Made by a program: the position numbers and the translations under genes
Notes under the pieces: model-generated
The model's input: the letters and a program-made list of their open reading frames with translations, nothing else
Database searches by the model: none
Told to the model about the DNA's origin: nothing
Source: DASXBJ01 sp036491755
GTDB lineage: Bacteria > Chloroflexota > Dormibacteria > Dormibacterales > Dormibacteraceae
DNA length: 22,998 nt
Reading direction: 5' to 3'
Assembly: GCA_036491755.1 (NCBI GenBank)
Contig: DASXBJ010000079.1
Location: forward strand, 1-22,998
In this document: in pieces, positions 16,807 through 22,998 of the stretch
Numbering within the stretch: the stretch's first letter is position 1
Layout of the letters: each line of letters starts with the position of its first letter

Positions 16807-17222
16807 CGGCGGATCGCCGTCCCTCGCAGGCGCGCCACGAGCTGCGAATCCTGGTTGACGTAGTCCGTTTCGAAGATGATGAAGAGCAGATTGCCGCTGG
16901 AGCCGGGTTTCTCATAGACGTCCGCGACGCGGCCGGTGGCGGTGATTCGGTCTCCGATTTCCACTGGCGCGAAGTATTCGAACCGGTTTCCGCCGTTGAG
17001 CCAGCCCTGGCCGTATTCCTCCGCCTCGGCGAGGTGGAGGGATGCCGGCGCCAGCGCGACCAGGAAGGTGGGCGGCACCTCCTTTGCCCAGCGCGGGTTG
17101 GGATCTCCGATCGCTTCGACGAAGCGCTTGACGTGCCCCGCTTCGACCACCGCTTCGGTGGGGGGCGCATCGACTCCGATGCGAGCCCGAAGGCGATCCA
17201 CCACCGACCCTGCTGCTGTCAC
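16803..17222 (-). CDS. FAS1-type dehydratase domain protein (MaoC N-terminal-like hot-dog)
   Basis: A 139-residue protein of the MaoC_dehydrat_N / FAS1-like dehydratase type. Visible blocks are VEAGHVKRFVEAIGDPNPRW, VPPTFLVAL, LNGGNRFEYFAPVEIGDRIT and LLFIIFETDYVNQDSQLVA. It lacks the hydratase-2 Asp/His motif, as expected for the non-catalytic, acyl-binding subunit of a heterodimeric hydratase (compare HadA with HadB). The neighbouring MaoC gene, coupled by an ATGA overlap, would supply the catalytic half. Start is GTG at 17222, overlapping the acyl-CoA dehydrogenase stop as GTGA. Confidence 0.87.
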   Translation of the reverse strand: MTAAGSVVDRLRARIGVDAPPTEAVVEAGHVKRFVEAIGDPNPRWAKEVPPTFLVALAPASLHLAEAEEYGQGWLNGGNRFEYFAPVEIGDRITATGRVADVYEKPGSSGNLLFIIFETDYVNQDSQLVARLRGTAIRR

Positions 17223-18391
17223 CGCCCGCGGGGCAGGCCCAGCACACGCTCCGCGATGATGTTGCGCTGAATCTCCGACGAGCCAGCGTAGATGGTCTCA
17301 GCCTGCGCCCACATCCACCCCTGCTGCCAGCGGCCGTTCTCGATCGCCAACGCGGAGTCCGGCGCCAGCGCCCCGTACAGCCCCTCGATGTCCACGGCCG
17401 TCTCCTGGATCCGCTTGTCCATCTCGCTCCAGTAGAGCTTGGTCATGCTCGCCTCAGGTCCCGGCGCCTTGCCGTGTTGGGCGCTGGTGAGGTTGCGCAG
17501 CCCGATGAGGCGAAACACATGCGCCTCGATCTGAGCCTGTGCGACCTTCTGCCGCGTGCTCGGATCCGACCCCGACCCGTTCTGCCGGGCGAGCTGAGCC
17601 AGCTGCTGCACCGCGCGCTCGAAACGCGCCGCCTGGGCCAGTCCGCCGCGCTCGAACCCGAACACAGTCATCGCGATCTTCCAACCCGCGTCAGGCTCGC
17701 CCACCAGGTCGCGCTCGTCGACCTCTGCGCCCGACAGGAAGATCTCGCAGAACTCGCCTCCCCCGGTCATCTGACGGATTCGGCGCACCTCGACGCCGGG
17801 CTGGCGCATGTCGACCAGGAAGAACCCGATGCCCCGGTGCGCCTCGGCTGCCGGGTCTGTGCGCGCGAGCAGGAAGCTCTTGTCCGCGTAGTGCGCGCCG
17901 CTCGACCAGGTCTTCTGCCCCGTGATCACCCACTTGCCGCCCTTGCGCTCGGCGCGAGCTCGCAGCCCGGCCAGGTCGCTGCCCGCGTCGGGTTCGCTGA
18001 ACCCCTGGCAGAAGACCAGGTCGCCGGCCAGGATGCGGTCGACATAGGCCTCCTTCTGCCAGGCCGAACCGTGCACGAGCAGCGTGGGAGCCAGGAGGCT
18101 GACGCCCAGGCGGCCCAGGATGATCGGGGCGCCTGCCGTGGCCATCTCCTCCTGGTAGATCGCCTGCATGACGGGCGTGGCGCCGCGGCCGCCGGACTCC
18201 CTCGGCCAGCCCAGCTTCAGCCAGCCGCCCTCATGGAGGCGGCGCTGCCAGTCGCGCTGGACCTCTGTGTCGTCGTCTTCGCGGTAGCCGCCGACGCCCC
18301 CGTGGCGCCACTCGGCAGGAAGGTTGCGATCGAGCCAGGCCCGGACTTCCTGGCGGAAAGCCTCCTCTTCGGAGGTGAAGCCGAGATCCAC
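17219..18391 (-). CDS. Acyl-CoA dehydrogenase family protein
   Basis: A 390-residue FAD enzyme that would form the 2,3-double bond of an acyl-CoA. The start MDLGFTSEEEAFRQEVRAWL is the N-terminal helical domain. The middle beta-domain shows FCQGFSEPDAGSDLAGLRARAE and WVITGQKTWSSGAHYADKSF. The C-terminal helical domain ends with the family signature AETIYAGSSEIQRNIIAERV followed by LGLPR. Length is normal. Substrate chain cannot be told; sterol side-chain and branched or long chain acyl-CoAs are typical for such actinobacterial-type operons. Start is GTG at 18391 with no clear Shine-Dalgarno sequence. It leads a three-gene unit with the two hot-dog proteins: dehydrogenation followed by hydration. 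Confidence 0.92.
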   Translation of the reverse strand: MDLGFTSEEEAFRQEVRAWLDRNLPAEWRHGGVGGYREDDDTEVQRDWQRRLHEGGWLKLGWPRESGGRGATPVMQAIYQEEMATAGAPIILGRLGVSLLAPTLLVHGSAWQKEAYVDRILAGDLVFCQGFSEPDAGSDLAGLRARAERKGGKWVITGQKTWSSGAHYADKSFLLARTDPAAEAHRGIGFFLVDMRQPGVEVRRIRQMTGGGEFCEIFLSGAEVDERDLVGEPDAGWKIAMTVFGFERGGLAQAARFERAVQQLAQLARQNGSGSDPSTRQKVAQAQIEAHVFRLIGLRNLTSAQHGKAPGPEASMTKLYWSEMDKRIQETAVDIEGLYGALAPDSALAIENGRWQQGWMWAQAETIYAGSSEIQRNIIAERVLGLPRGR

Positions 18392-18450
18392 GAGTCGGAG
18401 GCTAGCAAATGGCGGTTACCCGCCGCCAGAACTGGGGAAGGATAGAGAGG

Positions 18451-18852
18451 ATGGCATCTGAAGTCCTCTGTGGAATCTGCGGCGCCCCCCTCGCCAGTCC
18501 CACCGCCCCGTGCCCCCGCTGCGGGGCACGAGCCTCAGCCGGCTACGGCGGCGCTGCCTACGCCAGGCCGTATGGCGCCCCCGCCCTGCGCCGGCGCAAG
18601 AGTCCGCTGACCGCCGCCGCGCTCGCGATCATTCCCGGATGCGGCCACTTCTATCTCGGCCACAACCGCAAGGGAATCGCCTACCTGCTCGGGGTAGGGG
18701 GCCTCCAGTTTTTCGGCCTCGATCTCGACCTCAGCGTGATCGGCCTCGCCCTGGGCGTGCCGATGGAGGTCGGTGGCGGCACGCTATGGCTGTACAGCAT
18801 CGTGGACGCCTACCGCACCGCCAAGCACATGGAGGCCCATCCCGAAGGCTAG
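18451..18852 (+). CDS. Zinc-ribbon plus TM2-domain membrane protein
   Basis: A 133-residue protein with a four-cysteine zinc-ribbon at the N-terminus (C7-GI-C10 ... C21-PR-C24), a Gly/Tyr-rich linker, and a TM2-type hydrophobic module. The module shows LTAAALAIIPGCGHFYLGH followed by KGIAYLLGVGGLQFFG and a last helix ending WLYSIVDAYRTAKH. TM2-domain proteins of bacteria are small membrane proteins of mostly unknown role. Start ATG 18451 is chosen over 18409 because GGGGAAGGA sits eight bases upstream and the zinc ribbon begins at once. Its TAG stop shares the bases CTAG with the stop of the convergent AT-hook gene. Confidence 0.82.
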   Translation: MASEVLCGICGAPLASPTAPCPRCGARASAGYGGAAYARPYGAPALRRRKSPLTAAALAIIPGCGHFYLGHNRKGIAYLLGVGGLQFFGLDLDLSVIGLALGVPMEVGGGTLWLYSIVDAYRTAKHMEAHPEG

Positions 18853-19217
18853 GAGGTCTTGCGCTTCCTTCTGGTCGCGGTCTTGCGCCTGCCGTTCGCC
18901 GAGGCAGCGGTCGCGCGCCGGGGGCGCTTGGCGGTGCCGCTCAGCGCGCGCTGGACCCGCCTCGAGATGGTGCGCAAGCCACGCTCGACCGTCCCGGCCG
19001 CCGCGGTCGAGCCGCGCTCGGTCAGCTTGACCACCTGCCGTCGCAGCTTTTGATTTTCTTTGATCAGCTCGGCAACCATCGCATTCAGCTGACCGACCAA
19101 TTCACCGCCGTCGGCGCGCTTGCGCCTCGTAGTCGTCGTCTTGGATTTCGAGCCAGGCGGCCGCCCGCGCCGCCGCCGCGGTGATTCCTGACCGCTCGAT
19201 GTTTCATCTGGTGACAT
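18849..19217 (-). CDS. Small basic AT-hook / leucine-zipper protein, putative nucleoid or DNA-binding protein
   Basis: A 122-residue, strongly basic protein that I cannot place in a named family. It has an AT-hook core RGRPPG at residues 17-22 inside an Arg/Lys-rich stretch, then a basic patch RRKR (31-34). A regular coiled coil follows, with Leu at 44, 51, 58 and 65 (d positions) and Val, Val, Asn, Val at 41, 48, 55 and 62 (a positions). A second basic helix comes next (about 76-90). The tail has many Lys/Arg with Ala/Thr, like histone H1. The design suggests a dimer that binds the minor groove of AT-rich DNA, an inference only. ATG 19217 has AAGGGGA eight bases upstream. It lies downstream of the RNase H-like gene on the same strand. 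Confidence 0.8.
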   Translation of the reverse strand: MSPDETSSGQESPRRRRGRPPGSKSKTTTTRRKRADGGELVGQLNAMVAELIKENQKLRRQVVKLTERGSTAAAGTVERGLRTISRRVQRALSGTAKRPRRATAASANGRRKTATRRKRKTS

Positions 19218-19225
19218 TTTCCGCT

Positions 19226-19290
19226 TCCCCTTGGCATGCGAATCGGCCGGTAGCCCCGGCAGTATAGATGCCTCTCGTAAGCGGGTTTAA
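19226..19290 (-). promoter_or_regulatory. Possible promoter and Shine-Dalgarno of the AT-hook gene
   Basis: Minus strand: TATACT (19266-19261) matches the -10 consensus at five of six bases. A weak TTAAAC (19290-19285) could be the -35 with an 18-base spacer. AAGGGGA (19232-19226) is the ribosome site eight bases before ATG 19217. This lies in the 78-base gap after the RNase H-like gene, so the AT-hook gene could be transcribed on its own. Confidence 0.4.
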
Positions 19291-19295
19291 ACGCG

Positions 19296-19709
19296 CTACG
19301 CGGCGACGAGCATCTGCTGTTTGGAAATGCTCTTGAGGCCTTCGCGTGCAAGCTCGTGTGCAGGATTTGCTTTACGGCTCACATAGCGAACCACGCGCCA
19401 CCCGCGTCTCGATCGTTCGCGAACTTCGTGCACGGCGACGCGGAAGCTGTCGCTGGAAGGCATTCGACTTCGGACGACCGGAGCGCAATCCGTGCGCACG
19501 ATTACGCGGTGATAAGGCCAGCGCGCGGCGGCCAGATCGAGGGCGCCGGCACACACGTGCGCTTCGAGCTGGGCCGAGCCACCCAGGTGCGAAAAGCCGA
19601 ACGACTCCGTATAGACGGCGCGACCCCTAACAAAAACGGCCAGGCCACATCCGGCCCGGCCGTTCTTATCGAGAGCGGCGTCCACGTAGATCACCAGGCA
19701 CTCCCGCAA
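19296..19709 (-). CDS. RNase H-fold protein (RNase HI-like), last catalytic Asp replaced by His
   Basis: A 137-residue single-domain protein with the RNase H pattern. First strand is LVIYVDAALDKNG with D10, next QLEAHVCAGALDLAAA with E49, then VIVRTDCAPVV with D74. The final block is SRKANPAHELAREGL, where the usual 'AD' is 'AH' (H118). RNase HI cuts the RNA strand of RNA-DNA hybrids; related small proteins also occur with unknown roles, and this one lacks the basic protrusion of E. coli RNase HI. I prefer the TTG start at 19709 because GGGAGGA lies six bases before it and the fold starts immediately. A GTG at 19742, also with GGAGG but only three bases away, would add 11 residues. Confidence 0.75.
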   Translation of the reverse strand: MRECLVIYVDAALDKNGRAGCGLAVFVRGRAVYTESFGFSHLGGSAQLEAHVCAGALDLAAARWPYHRVIVRTDCAPVVRSRMPSSDSFRVAVHEVRERSRRGWRVVRYVSRKANPAHELAREGLKSISKQQMLVAA

Positions 19710-19715
19710 ACTTCT

Positions 19716-19722
19716 TCCTCCC
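19716..19722 (-). promoter_or_regulatory. Ribosome-binding site supporting TTG start of the RNase H-like gene
   Basis: GGGAGGA on the minus strand, six bases before TTG 19709. The spacing is better than for the GTG at 19742, so it decides the start. Confidence 0.55.
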
Positions 19723-19875
19723 GTATGGCGGTATTTCCCCACGGGCCTCCGGCCGCGCGGGGCCCGGCAGGATTTCGACAGAGCCTAACATGATGTTGCG
19801 CGGTTGTCCCCACGTGTGCACAAGATGTGGGGTCATACCTGGAGACGCCCAGCTTCGAACTCGCCGGACGCCTGG

Positions 19876-20664
19876 CTAGGCCTGGGGCGGAAGCTCCGTG
19901 CCCATCGCGTGATAGCCGCCGTCGACGTGAACCAGCTCGCCGCTGGTCATGTCGAGGTAATCGGACAGCAGCGCGCAAACGGCTCGGCCCACCGGCGAGC
20001 GATCCTGCATGTCCCACCCCAGGGGCGCTCGTTTCTCCCAGACTTCTTCGAAATCCTTGAAGCCCGGAATTCCGCTCGCGGCCAGGGTCGCGAGGGGGCC
20101 GGCGCACACGGCGTTGACACGGATTTTGTAGCGGCCCAGATCGCGTGCGAGGTATCGAGTCACCGATTCGAGCGCGGCCTTCGAAACTCCCATCCAGTCG
20201 TATTTCGGCCATGCCGCGGTCGAGTTGTCGAAATCGATGGTGACAAGTGAGCCGCCATGCTCCTTCATCAATGGGAGAAATCCGGCGGCGAGCTCTTTAA
20301 ATGAAAAAGCGCTCACCTGAAATGCAGTCGACGCGCTTTCCCAGGGCGTATTCAGAAATTGGCCGCCGAGCGCATCCGCCGGCGCAAAGGCAAGCGAATG
20401 CACCAGGCCGTCGATGCGGTCCCACCGCTTGGCGGTTGCCTTGACGGCTTCGGCGATATCGTTTGGTTTGGTGACGTCCAGCTCGAGAATTTCGGGCACC
20501 GGATTCAGCTTTTTCGCCGTCATCTGAGTGATGTTCATCATCCGGCCGAAGCTCGTGAGGAGAAGCTCAGCGCCGGACCGTTGCGCCTCCTGGGCGATCG
20601 CATACCCGATCGACCGCCGGTCACTCATTCCGGCGATGAGAATCTTCTTGCCCTCCAGGATCAC
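19876..20664 (-). CDS. fabI: Enoyl-ACP reductase (NADH), InhA-like FabI
   Basis: Last step of each type II fatty-acid elongation cycle: trans-2-enoyl-ACP is reduced to acyl-ACP with NADH. The 262-residue SDR protein starts MILEGKKILIAGMSDRRSIG (N-terminal dinucleotide site). It has LELDVTKPNDI, VHSLAFAP, the catalytic pair Y155 and K162 in YDWMGVSKAALES, AGPLATLAASGIPGF, and a C-terminus RAPLGWDMQDRSPVGRAVCA that reads very like mycobacterial InhA. I chose GTG 20664, where homology begins and where it overlaps the sulfurtransferase stop as GTGA; a 46-codon extension upstream is only the other gene in a shifted frame. Last gene of the ctaB run. Confidence 0.95.
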   Translation of the reverse strand: MILEGKKILIAGMSDRRSIGYAIAQEAQRSGAELLLTSFGRMMNITQMTAKKLNPVPEILELDVTKPNDIAEAVKATAKRWDRIDGLVHSLAFAPADALGGQFLNTPWESASTAFQVSAFSFKELAAGFLPLMKEHGGSLVTIDFDNSTAAWPKYDWMGVSKAALESVTRYLARDLGRYKIRVNAVCAGPLATLAASGIPGFKDFEEVWEKRAPLGWDMQDRSPVGRAVCALLSDYLDMTSGELVHVDGGYHAMGTELPPQA

Positions 20665-21500
20665 CTCGGAATCGTAGATCGCCTGCCCGGCTCTTTGCCG
20701 GTGGCGACCGGAAGATCCTGGCTCGACCAGTCGCTCCACGACCCTGCGTAGAGCCTGGCGTCCGGCAGCCCCGCCACCCGCAGCGCGAGCAGGTCGTGAC
20801 ACGCGTTGACACCGGACCCGCAGTACGCAACCGCTCCCTCCGTGGCCCCCAGATCCGCGAACCTCTGGCGCAGCTCGTCCGGCGACTTGAACCGGCCGTC
20901 CGGGCCGAGGTTGCCCGTCCAGGGCGCGCTGAGCGCTCCGGGAATGTGCCCGGCCTTCGGATCAACCGGCTCCTTCTCACCTCGGTAGCGCTCGCCGGCC
21001 CGCGCGTCGAGAAGCGGCACCTCCTGCAGGGCGGACACCGCGGCGGCGTCGAGGATGCGCGACGGGTCTGGTTCCGCCGAACGGAAATCGCCCGCAGCCA
21101 CCGGCCCGGCCTCCGTGGCGAGCGGCTCGCCCCAGGCCTGGAGGCCGCCGTCCAGCACCGCCTGCGCGGCATGGCCGAACCATTCGAGCAGGAACCAAAG
21201 CCTCGCGGCGACCGACCCGCCCGAGTCGTCGTAGACGACAACCCTGGTCGAGGCGCTGACGCCGGCGCGCCGCATCTCGGCTTCGAACTGCGCCGCACCG
21301 GGCAGCGGGTGGCGGCCGCCTCCCTCGTGACCCGTCACGGCCTCGAGGTCGACGAACACCGCGCCAGGGATGTGGCCGCGGGCATATTCCTCGCGACCCT
21401 TGCGGTCCAGCAGATACCAGCGAAAGTCCACCACCCGGACATCGGGGTCATCGAGGTGCTCGTGCAGCCATCGCGCGTCGACGAGCGGACCGAACCTCAC
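20661..21500 (-). CDS. Sulfurtransferase (thiosulfate / 3-mercaptopyruvate type), tandem rhodanese
   Basis: A 279-residue protein of two rhodanese domains. The N-terminal domain (about 5-125) shows VRVVDFRWYLLDRKGREEYARGHIPGAVF-type spacing, cited by its core EEYARGHIPGAVFVDLE, without an active Cys. The C-terminal domain has the persulfide-forming C227 in YCGSGVNAC. The loop CGSGV is the mercaptopyruvate type, with Asn where CGSGVT is usual, so substrate choice between thiosulfate and 3-mercaptopyruvate is open. A second Cys follows at 233. Start is GTG 21500, overlapping the MBL gene stop (GTGA), and its own stop overlaps the fabI start in the same way. Confidence 0.93.
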   Translation of the reverse strand: MRFGPLVDARWLHEHLDDPDVRVVDFRWYLLDRKGREEYARGHIPGAVFVDLEAVTGHEGGGRHPLPGAAQFEAEMRRAGVSASTRVVVYDDSGGSVAARLWFLLEWFGHAAQAVLDGGLQAWGEPLATEAGPVAAGDFRSAEPDPSRILDAAAVSALQEVPLLDARAGERYRGEKEPVDPKAGHIPGALSAPWTGNLGPDGRFKSPDELRQRFADLGATEGAVAYCGSGVNACHDLLALRVAGLPDARLYAGSWSDWSSQDLPVATGKEPGRRSTIPR

Positions 21501-22159
21501 TCGCCAGTCACCACCCGGACGTCATGGCAGAAATGGACGGTGCTCGGGTGCAGCCCGTGCAGCCTGTTCAGGGACATTGTCCACTCGGCCCGGTCGGCGT
21601 GCTGGCCGGGCCACTTCGACAGATCCGCCTGGTCGATCTCGCGATAGATGTCCGCCGTGTACGCGGCATCGCCGATCATCACCGACGATCCATCCGGCGT
21701 ATCGACGAGCACGCTCTGGTGGCCGGCGGTGTGTCCTGGGGTGGCGACCACGCGCACGCCTTCCGCGATCTCGGCGTCGCCGTCCAGCAGCTCGAACCTC
21801 GCGCCCGCGAAGTCGAACCACTCGGCGGTGGTCTTCTCCTGGCGGCGCGCGCGCTCCAGCTCGGCTCGCTGCACATAGAACGGCGCGTGCTTGAAGACGG
21901 CGTTCTGGCCGCAGTGGTCGAAATGGAGATGGGTGTTGATGACGATGCGCACGTCGGCCGGGCTCAGGTCGTGCTCGGCGAGAGCGTCGGCCGCGTGCCG
22001 GTTCACCACCATCCATTCCTTGACCAGCTCGGTCGGCCATCCCACGCCGGTATCGACCAGGATCGCTCCCGCGCGAGGATGCTTGATCACGAAGCCGTGC
22101 ACGGGCATGGGGTTCTTTTCGAGTTGCGCCAGGTGCAGGCGGACGATCTCGATGTTCAC
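21497..22159 (-). CDS. MBL-fold hydrolase, lactonase-like (AHL-lactonase family resemblance)
   Basis: A 220-residue metallo-beta-lactamase-fold enzyme with a full dinuclear metal site: H77, H79, D81 and H82 in NTHLHFDHCGQN, His in TPGHTAGHQSVL, Asp in MIGDAAY and His near the end in VHFCHD. The motif set and layout resemble the N-acyl-homoserine-lactone lactonase family, but many such proteins act on other esters, lactones or thioesters, so the substrate is open. I chose GTG 22159, where it overlaps the ctaB stop as GTGA and where family-like sequence (MNIEIVRLHLAQLEKNPMP) begins; a start at 22240 would add 27 residues lying inside ctaB. The stop overlaps the sulfurtransferase start. Confidence 0.88.
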   Translation of the reverse strand: MNIEIVRLHLAQLEKNPMPVHGFVIKHPRAGAILVDTGVGWPTELVKEWMVVNRHAADALAEHDLSPADVRIVINTHLHFDHCGQNAVFKHAPFYVQRAELERARRQEKTTAEWFDFAGARFELLDGDAEIAEGVRVVATPGHTAGHQSVLVDTPDGSSVMIGDAAYTADIYREIDQADLSKWPGQHADRAEWTMSLNRLHGLHPSTVHFCHDVRVVTGE

Positions 22160-22998
22160 GGCAGGAAAGGAGATATGGCGAACAGGGTGAACAGCAAGGC
22201 CAGGTAGATGATCGAGTAGGCGAAAACACGGCGCGTCCACCCCGCGGCCATGAGGTCGAGCACGGTTATCGCGGCAAAGCCCACGCCAAGCACGATCGCG
22301 CCCGCGAGATAGACGGCGCTTGCCGAGCCGGTGAAGAACGGGATGGCGCTCGCGCCCGCGGTCAGGAAGGCGTAGGCGACGCTCTGGCGCTTGGCGGAGC
22401 TCTCACCGCCTACGGCCGGCAGCATCGGGACGTGGGCGCGCGCGTAGTCCTTCTTCATCATTTGGGCCAGGGCCCAGAAGTGTGGCGGCGTCCAGAAGAA
22501 GATGACGCCGAACAGGGCCAGCGCGCTCAGATCGAGGCGCCCGGTCGCGGCTGCCCAGCCCACGAGGGGCGGCACGGCGCCCGCGGCCCCGCCGATGACG
22601 ATGTTCTGGGTGGTCGCGCGCTTGAGCCAGGCGGTGTAGACGAAGACGTAGATCAGGGTGCCGCCGAGCGCGAGGAGGGCCGCCAGCAGGTTCGCGCCCG
22701 TCCACAGGACGCTGAAAGCAAGCGCGTTCAGCGCCACGCCAAGCGTCAACGCATGCCATGGCGGAATGCGACCCGCCGGCAATGGGCGGCGCTTGGTCCG
22801 GCTCATCGCGGCATCGATGTCGCGGTCGAACCAGCAGTTGATGGCGTGGGCGCCTCCCGCGGCAAGCGTGCCGCCGACCAGCACGGCGGCGACGGAGACC
22901 AGGCGTGGATGCCCGTGAGCGGCGGGGATCATCACACCGATCGCGGTGGCGTCGAGCAGGACGACGATTCGCAGCTTGAGCAGGCTGATGTAATCGCG
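22156..22998 (-). CDS. ctaB: Protoheme IX farnesyltransferase (heme O synthase), 5' end cut by right window edge
   Basis: An integral-membrane UbiA-family prenyltransferase that adds farnesyl to heme b, giving heme O for haem-copper oxidases. The frame is open to the right edge, where it reads RDYISLLKLRIVVLL, the usual first helix region just after the N-terminus, so only a short N-terminal piece is missing. The first Asp-rich motif is NCWFDRDIDAAMSRTKRRPL. The second conserved loop is DYARAHVPMLPAVGGE, preceded by FFWTPPHFWALA. About eight to nine helices are visible. An internal start at 22935 would truncate helix 1 and is not the real start. The stop overlaps the MBL gene start (GTGA). 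Upstream genes are off the window; ctaA or oxidase genes would be usual neighbours. Confidence 0.96.
   Translation of the reverse strand, partial: RDYISLLKLRIVVLLDATAIGVMIPAAHGHPRLVSVAAVLVGGTLAAGGAHAINCWFDRDIDAAMSRTKRRPLPAGRIPPWHALTLGVALNALAFSVLWTGANLLAALLALGGTLIYVFVYTAWLKRATTQNIVIGGAAGAVPPLVGWAAATGRLDLSALALFGVIFFWTPPHFWALAQMMKKDYARAHVPMLPAVGGESSAKRQSVAYAFLTAGASAIPFFTGSASAVYLAGAIVLGVGFAAITVLDLMAAGWTRRVFAYSIIYLALLFTLFAISPFLP

Noticed and set aside
19808..19832. Inverted repeat CCCCAC ... GTGGGG after fabI as a terminator or operator
   Set aside because: Six-base stem with a 13-base loop and no T run on either strand. It could be chance in GC-rich DNA.

Overview
The window is high-GC bacterial chromosomal DNA, packed with genes and showing no mobile element, phage gene, CRISPR array or rRNA. 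No gap between genes exceeds about 135 bases. The organism looks like a high-GC member of the Chloroflexota / Dormibacterota / Actinomycetota side of the bacterial tree. This placement is inferred from three things: a DUF3090 plus SCO1664-type kinase-like gene pair, an enoyl-ACP reductase resembling mycobacterial InhA, and a lipoprotein-anchored transporter binding protein as in monoderms. Many starts are GTG or TTG, and four-base ATGA/GTGA stop/start overlaps are common. The exact phylum cannot be settled by eye.

Layout, left to right. (1) 1-5031, minus strand: a housekeeping run transcribed leftward. In transcription order it is a GNAT acetyltransferase, an HtrA-like membrane-anchored PDZ protein, argS, an MBL-fold hydrolase, and pyrG, which is cut by the left edge. 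(2) 5102-5177: a tRNA-Thr(CGT) on the plus strand. (3) 5200-8306, minus: dnaK, its terminator, and a GT87-type membrane glycosyltransferase. (4) 8410-10776, plus: DUF3090 protein, SCO1664-family kinase-like protein, and a secreted single-pass protein with a proline-rich cytoplasmic tail. (5) 10817-15629, plus: a complete branched-chain-amino-acid-type ABC transporter in the order livG-livF-livH-livM-livK. A polytopic membrane protein follows, whose N-terminus is encoded by three 27-bp tandem repeats. (6) 16414-18391, minus: acyl-CoA dehydrogenase and two MaoC/hot-dog proteins, joined by four-base overlaps and likely one acyl-CoA oxidation/hydration unit. (7) 18451-19709: a zinc-ribbon/TM2 protein (plus), then on minus a small AT-hook + leucine-zipper + basic-tail protein and an RNase H-fold protein. 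(8) 19876-22998, minus: ctaB (cut by the right edge), MBL-fold lactonase-like hydrolase, rhodanese-type sulfurtransferase and InhA-like fabI, all joined by GTGA overlaps.

No obvious dedicated novel system such as a defence island or biosynthetic cluster is visible. The most interesting items are single proteins with altered active sites or unusual architecture. They are a GCN4-like leucine zipper with an AT-hook in a small bacterial protein, an HtrA-like protein that kept the catalytic Ser but lost the His and Asp, an RNase H fold with the last Asp changed to His, and a repeated W-[TSN]-[DE]-P motif in the cytoplasmic tail of a secreted/anchored protein beside the DUF3090-SCO1664 pair.
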